Assembly (NCBI GenBank): GCA_005281725.1
Contig: SSBO01000012.1
Location: forward strand, 4,489,521 to 4,553,520
Direction of reading: 5' to 3'
Source: Wuchereria bancrofti
Lineage: Eukaryota; Nematoda; Chromadorea; Rhabditida; Onchocercidae
DNA length: 64,000 bases
In this document: piece after piece, positions 1 to 12,240 of the stretch
Position numbering within the stretch: position 1 is the first letter of the stretch
Layout: each line of letters starts with the position of its first letter
Program-made: the position numbers and the translations under genes
Notes under the pieces: model-generated
What the model saw: only the letters and a program-made list of their open reading frames with translations
Told to the model about the DNA's origin: nothing
The model's database searches: none

Positions 1-3000
1 AAAAGAACATTGAATGGTTTGAAAAATGTACCTCTAGCTGTAATTGCACCCACCATATGTTCAAAATGAGAACCATCTTTTTGCCATCTCCAGGTGCTCA
101 CTGGTGGATTAGCACGTAATGTAATATTTTTTTTGAAGTCACCACCCTCACCGATAACAACAGATAAAGGCCCATCTACCACTATTCGTGGAGAATCTAA
201 AAACCATATCACTAAGTGACGAAAATTAAGCAAAGTAAATTTCTTATCTTTCAGGGGGCAAAAAACTGTAGCAGATATTTTAACTTTTTGCACTAACTGC
301 AAAGTGTAACTTACAAAGAACATTCAGTGGATATAATGCAAATTTCTGTTCAACCCACTGCGGATGGGATGCAGTACATTGAACCTCACCACCATCCATC
401 TCTTCCGTTGGAATGAATTCGATAACACTTTCCATCTCATGTCCACCATACTCTTGATTCCTTAAAATGTTTGAAATCGATGGAACCTGCATAGTTCTAG
501 ATAATTTGAATGAAAGCGCTACACAGTTGCTCTGGTACTAAATAATACAGCAGCTCAAACTGAGAATAAATGCATTACTAATTCAACTCACGATCGATTA
601 TTGCGTTTTTCCTCAAACAATAACCCAGAACTAGCAACAGCTGGGAAAGTCCACGTCAACTGCGCTATAGGATTTGAAGAATGAACCAAGCAAAACAATT
701 TCGTAATTTCTCCCGCTATGATTAGTCGTTTGCTTCGATCCTGACGCACGGTAACTCGCCGTGGTGGAACTGAAAACTTTTTTTAATGCACAAAAATACC
801 CCAACTTCTCCCACCTATTGGTCTAAAAGTTATTAAAATTCAAAAATCCTATCACTGACATAAAACAGTTAAGGATTTTGTAACAACAAGCGGTTCATCT
901 AATGCGCCATTTCTGGCTTCGCATTTCAATTGCTGATTATTCATCGTACGATCAAGAGAAACTGATATAGCACTTTGTGAAATGTCACCCAATGCAGCAT
1001 TTCTCGTTCCTCTGAGCTAAAAATATTACACAATAATAAGTTGATAAAAGTGCAAAAAAAAAAATGTTTTTGAAAGTTCATGCGTTTCTATCTACATTCT
1101 TTTCTTGCAGAGCAATGGGTAAAACATAGAAATTGTGCTATACACTGATCTTTTAAAATAAATAGTAGAGCAGTCAGAAGTCACATCTTCACTTCCGCTA
1201 ACTGACAACATATTTACTTTTTAATAAGCATACGTGCATGGCAATAAATGCGTGACTTACGCAACTTGACTTACGTGACTTACAACACAGTGGTCACAAG
1301 ACAAATGCTGAACTACCAAAACCTAACCTCCTTCCAACGAATTTTATTTTTGTGTTTGGAATTTCGCTATAATGACAGAATTTTTGAAAAAGATAAAAAA
1401 GAATTTGAAAAGAAAGGAATTTAAAAAGGAATTCAGAAATCTCGCATTCAATAATCAAAAGCTGATTACTCTGAAATATTTGATATTTATCTATAGTGTG
1501 GTTTAAAAACTCGATTTTGCGTATAACTTTGATCACAGCCCTGCCATTAGAATTACAATCTAAAAGAGAAGTTTTAAACCTTTTCGACACCCCTGAACCA
1601 CGTTAACGTCGCGAGTGGATTTCCTCCTTGAGATTCGCATGTAAGGTTAAGAGTTTCACCTTCTAGAAGTGTCATTTCTTCAGATCCATAAATGACCGGT
1701 TTCATGGGCGGTGCTATAAATTTTAATAACAATTCCTAAAAGTGTCCACTAAAAATGAAAATTTTTAGCCGTGAGAAATCAATACATAATTCCATATTCA
1801 AATAAAAACTCACAAAGGATACGAATAACCAGTTGCTTGCTTGTTGCTCCTTGATCATTTACAGCAATACACTGAACATTAATTTGATGTTTAACGACAT
1901 TTACATCAGTTGAACTGATGGTTAGATTTGAAACAGTAACAGTACCAGTAGTCTGTTCCAGATATGAATGAATTACTGACTGTACTGCTTGTCCGTTAAT
2001 TAGCCAAGAAATTCTGGCTGCTGGGTTTGATAATCTAAAACTTACATTCGTGACGTAACCGTGAATTCGTATCTTCGTCAGAATCTATCATTTTCCTAAC
2101 CACGTGTATTCATGAAATGCACGCAGCATTTAAAAAAGATGAATTTAGAAAACATACCCCGTCCTACATTGTATTGCAACTATACGTCCAGTTCGTGCAG
2201 TTGTTTCGCCTGATATTTCAATGCTACGAGGAGCATCTGAAATTTGAAGTCTTTGAACAAAATTTGAAAACACAATTTATTAGAAATCCAAAAACTTACA
2301 TAAAACAGAAAGACGAATACCCTCAGAAAGAGGTACATCATCGGCTAAATTTGTTGACTGACATTCATATACAGCACCATTGTCATCTGCATCAACTACC
2401 ATTGAATAAATATTAACAGTTTCCTGAAAATATAATATATAATGCGAAAAACAAGCTTCGCGCTTTTTTGTGGTAAAAAAATTTCTTCAGTAAGCATTCC
2501 CAGAACAGCAGTGAAAAGAAAAGGAATAAAGAGGAGTTTTAAACAGAAGAATAAAACAAAATCCAGTGTCCAGATTTGTCCTAGATTTCTAATGGGGACA
2601 ACTATAAAGTTTACTGGAAGTGAGTCGATACAGACTATCACTCACTTTTGAAAATTACAGTATAATCATGAACATATATATATTACTGGTCATAAGTCGC
2701 AAAGTATTATATTTTCGCTTCTATCTTTTTATTCCAAAGAGATATTTGGAACATAATTTATTGCAGTTAAGGTCCCTAATTTGCATACTACCCAAAAAAG
2801 AAGATAGCAGACCCAGAGTGTATAGGCACATTCAGATTTTAAGTAACATACTTTCGTTAACTCGTTATACGTATAATTGCTACCAATAAGGTTCCGATGA
2901 AGAAACCAAAGAAGTCTGGGTGGTGGATTGCCTCCGACAACTGAACACTTCATAGTGATGTTATCACCAGGTTTCAAAAGACTAGGTTGACTTAAAACAT

Positions 3001-4808
3001 CTATCTTTGGTACTTCTGAAGGATCTGAAAAGATAAACAAGAACTACCGACAGTTACATAAAAACATTTCGATAATAAAGGACCAACTTGTGCAAGAATC
3101 GCTCCTTATGGAAAGAAAAATTTAACACATGAATACATAAAACATTGTAATAAAATGTGAAATGTGATCATTATGTCAAGTAATGAATTTTTATAAAATT
3201 ACATAGAACATTAGGTGTGACATTCACTCTGAACTGACTAGAAGTTGATGGATGCAGAGCTTCACAAGTGAGAATCGCCCCAATGTCACTTCTCCTATAA
3301 AAAAAGATAATGAAATTTTAGAACACAAAACTTCGCTTACATATGAAAACCAGGATCAAATATCCACAGTAGTAACTTTTCCGGAGGCACTGAAAACTGA
3401 TAATGCTATTAATCATGTTATAGTGCAAGTCAGACAAGGAACTTATTTTAATAAAAATGTACCGGGGCTTCCAGGACAGAATTGCGAAAGCGGTGACCGT
3501 ACGATTTGCATTCATTTCCGTCCATCGTGTAACACTGTCCTCAATCTTCTTTCCGTGAATATACCAATTTATAACTGCATGAGGCTTTCCGTTGGCTGCC
3601 AAGCAACTTAGGTTATAATCATTTCCTTCGACAACATTAATAACAGAACCAGGATCAATGTCCCTAATAGCAACTTTTTCCGGAGGCACTGAAAATTGAT
3701 AACACTATTAAGAATGCTAAAGTGTTGGCCCGGTAAGGAACAACAGGTTGAGTAGCTAAAAGTGTGTTCCTAGTTTCATCATATTTCACAACTAAATTTT
3801 ACTGGTTAACTTGCACGAACCACGTATCTCATCAGTATTCAAGCATAATGAACTCACAAATTAACAAAAAGAATCGACAATCGAATTCCGAAAAAAATTA
3901 TTTTTTGGCGTTTTTACTGGTAATAAAAATTTAAACTCACTCTAACAACGCTCTGATAGCTGTCTTTCAAATGTTCTTGGAACGTAATAATGCACTGACA
4001 AGTTCATTCAAAAGATGGTTGGTCCCGCAACATTTAGTAAAACTGACCAACAGCTTAGTTGGTCACAACTAATAAGCGTTTGAATAACTGTTGAGGTGAA
4101 TGATGCGATTACCTTACCTAAGACATTGACAAAGGCAGATGTTCGATAAGCACCCAGACTGGGATGTATCATTTGACATTCAAACAAGCCATCATCCCTC
4201 AATGTCACATTTTCAATTTTCAAATGTTTCTCATCTGGACTATGGATCACGTAGCTGAACCGACCTTCATGTCCTGATAATTTTCCTGCACCGTGAAAAC
4301 TGAAAATTAATATTATTCTTATATCTTTTCTCCGCGTTACAAGTGGCTCCTACGGCTTCCACTTTCGGTGTCCTACTCGTTAAAATATGAAAATAACTCA
4401 ATTTCACGGAACTCAAATAAGAATAAAATTGGATCAAGAAAAATTCAAGTGAATTGACACTTATATCAGACTAGTTCTGTGAACAATAAAGTAGAAAGTT
4501 TACATAGTTAAGGAATGAGAAATTTACCCCAAAAGACTGCCATCATTATTTCGCCACTGGCTGACTAACGGCGACTCATGAGCAGAACATTTCAGAAGTG
4601 CATCTTCACCAAGTAACACACTCTGAAACACTACGAAATTATTTTTTCACTCTTAAATTACGAATTAAAAAATGACAAACTCGAAAAATGTTTTAAATTA
4701 GTGTGAAATAACCTGATTTCTGGGTTCTTCCTTGAAAAAATTTTGTACAACACCATATGTCAAACGCAACCATTGCAGAACTATAGCGGTAAGCAAAGCA
4801 ACCAGCAT
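1..4808 (-). CDS. syg-2: SYG-2/nephrin-like immunoglobulin-superfamily adhesion protein, 5' part (3' end beyond window)
   Basis: Fourteen exons join in phase: 4808-4713, 4622-4528, 4299-4118, 3688-3463, 3294-3203, 3024-2852, 2423-2300, 2236-2158, 2034-1814, 1713-1580, 1016-860, 769-592, 496-315 and 196 to beyond position 1. The ATG at 4808 opens a hydrophobic signal peptide (MLVALLTAIVLQWLRL). Exons then run in pairs, each pair giving one Ig fold with a first Cys, a Trp and a Y/F-x-C second Cys. Six complete folds and the start of a seventh are visible. The first contains NVTLRDDGLFECQM and later ones contain GGNPPPRLLWF and GGNPLATLTWF, typical of the Kirre/nephrin (IRM) family. Most folds end in phase 1 just after an LxVL-type strand. 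The family mediates synaptic partner recognition (SYG-1 with SYG-2). The number of folds favours SYG-2 over the shorter SYG-1. Fibronectin III, membrane and cytoplasmic parts must lie outside the window. The family is secure; the exact orthologue less so. Confidence 0.82.
3346..3416 (-). repeat. Partial duplicate of exon 4 acceptor region inside the next intron
   Basis: About 70 bp closely match 3645-3715, which is the 3' end of intron 3 plus the first codons of exon 4 of the SYG-2-like gene. Both copies carry the acceptor-like core followed by TGCCTCCGGAAAA. The intronic copy has small indels that shift the frame and soon meet a stop, so it is not a usable alternative exon in the gene's phase. 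It looks like a local duplication that has since drifted. Confidence 0.75.
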
Positions 4809-7800
4809 TTCATCGCAATCATGCACACATCACTATAAAAGATTTCTCTAGAAACTTAAACTCGATGACACTGGAAGTCGGGCTGCTGCGGTGAACGCTT
4901 CAGTTTATCCATTTTGTCAAAAATGGAAATGAAATTCAAATTGCGATTCTGTGAAGAGAACGATCTGATTATCCAAATTTACGAAAAGTAATGGTAGGAC
5001 GCGGGAGATGAATACAAAGAAAGGTACCAGAAAAGGAGAAAAGTGAGGGGAACCTGAAGTTTATCAAGGACGATATGAATACAACTGCTGTCACCGGTGT
5101 ATATTATCCTAAATCGGCACATTCTTATGCTATTTATCAAGCGCTTTAATGCAAGTCAAAAACACCGCTGTTATGAAAAAGCTCTGTTTACTTACTGAAA
5201 TCTGAATATAGAAAGTGAAACAAACATTCTGAAATCAAAAAAACGACCATATCGAAGTGAAAGTCTGAACTTTCAAACAACTAAAGGAAAACGCACGCAA
5301 GTAATGCCTAAAATCTTTAACTTCTAATCTGCCTAAACCTCACCACCATAAAACAAATAATATGCAAATCAATAATTAAAGAAGTGGACAATCGTTCTTT
5401 AGGTATCTAATATCGCCTATAGAGCGAAAGTAGTCCACTGCTTTTACGTAACAGTGGACAAAGGCACCCAGATCCGCGCAGCATCCGCGCAATTTGGCTT
5501 ATGATGAAATCAAAATAAGGCGTTGTCGGGAGGAGGTTGAGAAAGCGGAGATTAAATTCAAAAAAGTGAAAGATTGTTTGTTTCCTGCGTGAAAAAACAC
5601 GCAGAATTATTCGTCAATATTTTTACATCGTATATACACTAATATAAGCTGAGTGCGGTACGCAAATTCGTATTTGTTTTACTGTAATTTTTTTCTTCCA
5701 AAGCACTGAACATTCGCTAGCTGATGTTCCAAGACTGGAGACTGTATCAGTGCTGACGATGTGTCAAAGCTCATGCGCGTATCCTCCAAATTCATTCCTT
5801 TTCATTTGTAATTCCAGTCATTAATGCCCAGCTTGAATATGTCTTGCTCGTATGCTTATAATTACTTATACAATAATGAGAGTGTTCAGGAGGAATATAG
5901 TTAAATCATTATTGATCCGAAAACTTGGTTTAGAAATTTTGATAGAGAAACCTACAGAATGTTGATAAAGCAAAGGCTGTATTCATTCCTCATTTAAATT
6001 CATGTGCTAGAGATAACACGCAAAGAGTTGCATGAAGAGTTGCTGACGATATGATGGAAGCACCTGAAATTGAAGCAAATCTCCTGAAAACCAGCATGTT
6101 AACTGACCTTTCTGCCAGCATCCTTTTAAATGCACATATAAGTTATGTGGCAGATTTTGATGAAGGAAAGAATACAAAGTTGGTTCTTGTGAAATATGTT
6201 TTGTAGAGGATTTCAGACAGCTCCGCTGAAATACAAAGCAGCTTTCGTTTGGAAATGAGGCCACTAGAAGTTAATTACATTTCTCCCAAATATCCTGTTA
6301 TGCATTTTATCGAATTTTATCACAGAATTCTTCATTTGCACAATTGATAGACAATAAAGATAGTTCACCGTTTCCGTTTTCTGCTCTCACCATTATCACC
6401 GCGTTATGTTTCAGTTTTCCATTTAATTCCTTCTAGAAAATGTTTTATCTACAAATCATTCTCATATTCCTCAGCATGGTAATTTTAGCATGTTTGCAAC
6501 ATTTCTGGAAGAGAATTAGAACTTTATTCTGAATGAGGAGAACGAAAGTAGATCAATAACATTGCAAAACTCTAGTTTTAGCTGTGAAAGAGTTAAGATC
6601 ACTCCATCTTGTGAAATGTTGAAGTTGGGACATAGACCACAACTATCACACAGGCAAATTAAATTATTAAGACGGATTTAAGGAATTCATGATGGGACGA
6701 CGGAGAAAACAAAAACATTAATTTTGTTCATTAAACAGATTGAACAACTAGCTCAGCAATGACGTTAAGCATAGATTATATTATACCACAAATGATTAGC
6801 TCATGCTGAATGCGCATTTTCTGTAATACCACTTCATTTTAACTAAAGCCACCTCTTTCAGTACAGAACTACTTGCCATCTTCATCTCACATCCGGGACT
6901 ATTTTTCAGGATGCGTTTTCTAATTTTCAATTGTGTATATTGAATTTCCATCAATCCGATAAATAGTTATCGCAAATGGATGAATCAGTTGAATTGGAAC
7001 CATACTTAGAATTAGGAAAAAGGAAATGCACTATCTTGACTTTACCGACGAGTTAACATGAATTTAGAAATTAGACAATAAATTTACACCATTCACAGCA
7101 GACTCTGATCAGGCAGTGAATTTGAAATTACCCAATCAACGAAACAATATCACTCAATAATTGAGCTTTCCTATCATGCAATAAGGGAGTATACTTATTA
7201 TTGCACGACCTATATACTTTGGTATTATAAAATGAAGTAGAATTATTCCGTGTTTGTCAAATGTTTAACCAAAATTTTTATCAGACCTGTGAGTAGAAAA
7301 GTTCCTTATCATCTACACACAATTTCAGTTCGAAAAGTGAGAAAAAAGGAATCTGTGAAGGGATTAATGTTAAATCAAATCCAGTGGAATGGGTTTTAAA
7401 GTTTTAAATAACTTCTGCTATTGTATGCAAATCCCCTTAAGTGCGTTACATATGACTTAAACATGCATTCATTACTCATAACGAGGAAAAAATAAGTGAA
7501 ACATAAGGTTTTGTTGGTTTCCAAACTTTGAAATGGATAAGGAATTGAGATTCGCAGCACTGAGTAACGCAGATAGCATTTTTCAATCAATAAATTTTTG
7601 GAATCATGAAATTCGTGAATTCCCTTTGGTTTCCAGAACCCCATGATCTCAAAAAATTTGCTAAAAGATAGAGAATTTGCTCACTGATAAGGAAATAAAA
7701 AAGATATAATTAATGGACGGTACTTCTAATTAATCAGATGTTTATCTTTTACACAGAATTTGAAGCGGGAGGATTCCAGAAGAACGATAAATGGAAGTAC

Positions 7801-9882
7801 AAGGAAGAACCGCAAAAATTGCATTTATATGGAATATCAATAAGATTAACGTCCGGTTACGAATGATATTGTTGTGTGCGCATTAAGTGGACTGATATTG
7901 TAATTTTTAATTTGCAAAAATAGTTGGGACTATCAAAAATTTCAGGACTTCCAGTAAAGATAAGGAAAAGCGTAAATGGACCGCGCAAAGAGCAAATCGG
8001 CGAACATCTGCTGGGATGTTTAAAAGCAGCGAGTTAATCAAACAGTGAGGTCACATGGGGATTAACCATTAAAGAGTGCAAATAATGCTATGCAAAACCA
8101 ACGAATAACATCTGGGTCATTACACTTTACATTGTCATCTTTTTCTTCTTACTGACCTTATGTTGTTCACAGTTACTTTGTACCCCCATCTATTCATACA
8201 GATGTTTTGATTTTGCCATCCGTATCTTTCGGATCAACTAATTTGCCCCGTTGGAAAAAAAAATCATTTGAGGATTTAAACTGTATTGAAAATCATTAGT
8301 TTTAAGAAATGAATATATAAAGATTATCCACAAAACTGAAGTAACATATCAGAAAAGAGCGTTTGAAATCCACCGCTAAATTAATATATTATATTAAGGC
8401 TTACTAAAGCTCAATAATGCAGAACGTTTATCTGGTAACGAGTAAAGTTATTGGCGACCAAAACAGACACTTCTCAAAAACAGTTTACAGGCATTCCCAA
8501 AAACTCTGAAAGAATTCCAGAAGTAAAAGCCTGTTCGAGACAGGATGGATGCAAAATGAAAATATTGGCTTAAGCAAAAACTTAAATCAGAAAAGCGAAG
8601 AGATTACCAATCATTAATTAGGGAGCTGAAAGAATTTTAACTGGGAATATTGCTGATTAAAATCTGCGAGAAGTAAACTTGAGCAAGAAAAGTTATTTCT
8701 TAAGTACTACTGAAGAAAACAAACTTGGTACAGGGCTTCAAGAGCTCTTTCCTGAATTCTTTGATTTGGTTTCTTTGTTTTGGTCCCATTGCTAAATTAT
8801 TATCTTCCGTCACAGCACTGTTAATTAACTTGTTAAATCTATATAATCCTGAATTTCCTTATGCAAATTAATGTAAATTAGAACCGACCTTCATGTTCAA
8901 AACCACTAAAGAAAGCCATTTAAGAGACAATCACGATAAAGTCTTGGGTAGTTAAATAAATTCCAGTAGTTTGAAACTCCATGGTACTTCCATCACAGTA
9001 TTGATACCTAAATTTCAATATGACATAAATGTGAATTAGGATCGACCTTCATAACTATGAGCAAAATGTAATCAGAACTAATTAAAATCAAACAGATAGC
9101 AGGTAAAGGAAAGACAGTCGTCTTCTGATATAAGTTGACGCAAAGGAGCTTTTGAATGAACAGAATTGTGTTATGGGCTGGATGTGCTCATTTATCTATG
9201 GATTATGCTTTCGTTTGTGGGATGTGTTACATACGCATTACAAAATGATCGATAAAATCAGAATCTAATTATTCACTTAATATCTAGATTAATATCATTG
9301 TACGAAAGTATCTCGTATTACAAACATTTATTTTAAATGATCTATTTCAAATCGATTAATCAAATAAGTTCCTGAATAACGAACTGCAAGATAATTTTGT
9401 ATCGAAACGTAATATTGCGAATCAAATTAGTTGGAATTTAATGTAGCTTTTGGAAAGAATAGGAAAAGGGAAAGTTAGCTAACTAAAAGTGAACGGTGTC
9501 TGTTGTTTAGTGATATCATAGGATATTTTGAAAGTGATGGGTTAGTGAGTGTATGCATATTTTTATGTGTGCGTTTGTTTATTCAAAAAATCGAACCACT
9601 TGCCGAAAGCAATTAGAAAGTCGCAAATTGCCAAAAAAAGCTAAAAGACAGATCAATGAATAATGGATAGGCAGAAGGATGAGCATTTGACGATGGAAAG
9701 TTAGGACTAACAGTGAAATGCTTCTCCATTACACCTTTTCCCAAATGAAAAATAAAATTTCGGAAGGAATTTTTTGTCCACTTATAAAAATTATTGATAT
9801 TTTCACGCCCTGCATTTCTCCAGCTTGAAGTAATCTAGATTTTAAAAACTTTCTAACTTATGAATTTTTGTTTGGCAAGAAT

Positions 9883-9938
9883 TTTTTGACGCCAGCAAAA
9901 GTAGCACAAGTATTTGACGCTAGTAAAAGAAGCACAAA
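9883..9938. repeat. 28-bp tandem duplication
   Basis: Two adjacent units of 28 bp, 9883-9910 and 9911-9938, share the core TTTGACGC followed by AGCACAA with a few substitutions. There is no coding context. Confidence 0.7.
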
Positions 9939-12074
9939 TCAGGAGACATGTAAATCTATGAAATTAAGAAATTTCAAAAACAGTGACACACCAATGAGAA
10001 AAAAGTTCCATTAGCAGTATAAATCTATCCTATGAAATATCCCTGAGTGACATGAAAAAGCATCGAAATGCAAATTTAGTCGTTAATATGTCGGTTTGCA
10101 TATCCAACTTGAAATCAATAGCTAACCTTTGGAGCTGTAATGTCTATTTTCAACTCCTAATATTCTAAGCTTCCATGAACTGCTTCTCGATAAATATTTA
10201 TACTGGGTATACAGTTGCCCAAAACTGAACGAACTTGACAAATTAATTTTTTGGAAGTGAGAGAAAGATCTAATGAAAAAGGATAATCTGTCTGTATTAA
10301 CCAAATAAATACATTTCTTCCAGATGAGAAAGATGTCGGATCAACATATTCAACAGTGCAGCATTCTCTACAGAAAATCATAGATTTTTCAGCACTCTTA
10401 CAGTGAACTTCGCACTTGATGACAAAATCGGAAAATGCAAAAATTGTAAATGACCGTTTCATCGCATCAGAGAACAAATAATGGAAAATTGCTCGATTCT
10501 ATTTAATGGACCATTTCACTTCGTAATTGGTGCAAATTTTAGCTAATTTGCACTGCAGATGGCCATATACTCTCAGTAGCAAGTAGAAGACGAATGATAC
10601 TGAGAGTAAAAACAGTTGTTGCTGAGGTGACTTCCTGAACTACCTTCTCGAGAACTTCAGGAAACTAAGGAAACCAAACAGAGATAGATCCATTGATCTT
10701 TTAAAAAATTATAAGAGATAAACAAAAGAAAACACGAAGAAGTAGTAAAAACATGAGTGGATCTAACGAAATTTTGATTGATGATTATAGGTATGTAGGT
10801 TGAAGTACTGTTACGTTAGACAGTTTGTTTGCAGTTGACTTAAACTGAAGGCTTAGAAATGAGGGCATAGGGAGAGGTTATCGCGAAAAAAAAAGTGGAC
10901 TAGTAGAAAAGTCTAAGTTGTGGAAAGGAAACTAATCATCAGAATTGGGAGAGTCAAGATAAAAAGACGGACGATTGGATAATAGATAGCCATTTAATTA
11001 ATTCATTATAAGTTCGCATAAACTTTCGTTACCTACTCTTTTTTTCGCTCCCTTACTTTTTTCATACTTTTTTTTTTCATTTCTTTTATATCTATAAACA
11101 AAAGTAACACTACAGAATGAAGATGAACTCATAGTATTTACTGGTTTTCTCACCTCCAAGATTTTTATTGATTTAAAGAAGCTATCTAAAGCTGATATAA
11201 GAACATAATAACACTACTGAAGAACTGGGCCAAATTTTCATTCGGAAGATTTACGAAAATTGATTAAGAACCGCAAAACAGTATGGGATTTTCAAGTGTC
11301 AGGAATGTAAAGATTTCTGTCATAAAAACAAATTTAAAACCGGGACCGTTGAACGACAAAATGTATGGGAATTGATAGCAATTCTGGAACTATCTGATTA
11401 GAAACATCAATAATACATGAAAACGAAAGTCAGAGCAGAAAGTGTTTGTGAGAGAAAGAAGTTAGTTACACATGACATATCAATAATGACGATATGAATA
11501 AGGTGATTCGATGACAAATTTAAGGTGAATGAAAATTTTTAGTGACCTGAATAAAACATTCTGGCATATAAATCAGATGGAAGACGAGTTGTAAATAAGC
11601 GATTCTGTTTGATTAGAATAAAGTATGAGAAGAAAGCAGATATAGTCGATTGAAATGGAAAGGGGAATAAAGGACTGGGAGAGGAGAGATGAACTGAAAC
11701 TGAAAATAGAGGTCGAGGATAGGTTACAACACAATATGCTAACCAAAATATTATAAGAAAATTAGAGCAGCTAGAGAGGTGGCGCACTTCACTTCCTCTC
11801 CCTCTGAGGCCAAATGGCTTGATTTAAACCAGCTGCTCACTTCTCTTCCTTCTTACTTTACAACTTGGTTTATATTCATCAGCCAACCCGATCACTAGAA
11901 CTTCTGTCCACTCACTAACAATCGCTGAACCTAATCAAAGCATCCATCCGAATGGCAGTTTTACACTATTGGTTGGAGCCAAAAATTAGAGCGTAAATGC
12001 TCTCAACGTATTTAAATTTAGAAAAAAAAGCGGAATCAGGAAGTTTATATAATAAGCTTGGAACATATCATCAT

Positions 12075-12240
12075 AAAAGTTTCAGATTGAGAACCTAAGT
12101 CTCAAAATATTCGGTATCGTTTTCTGAAGGTTGATGTTTGGGTCAGGTATGATATCCTGCTCTTTTGATACTTTTTAAAAATTTCCTCTTTTGATATTCA
12201 CTATGATATGCAGGGTAGTTAAAAATATTTCAAAAACTGA
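12075..12240. repeat. Diverged interspersed repeat, copy A
   Basis: This segment aligns in blocks with 16585-16830. The shared pieces, in the same order, are CATAAAAGTTT, then CTAAGTCTCA, then ATTCGG(T)TCGTTTTCT, then a GTCAGG(T)TGATAT block and a final ACTTTTTAAA. Indels separate the blocks. No terminal repeats or open reading frame can be assigned, so the element class is unknown. Confidence 0.6.

Noticed and set aside
6050..6206. 51-codon plus-strand frame starting ATGATGGAAGCACC
   Set aside because: It looks mildly protein-like but is short, isolated, and has neither splice sites nor a family match.
10122..10477. Cys-containing minus-strand open frame (CEVHCKSAEKSMIFCREC)
   Set aside because: It vaguely recalls the C-terminal part of ZP domains, but the Cys spacing does not fit well, and no partner exons or splice sites support it.
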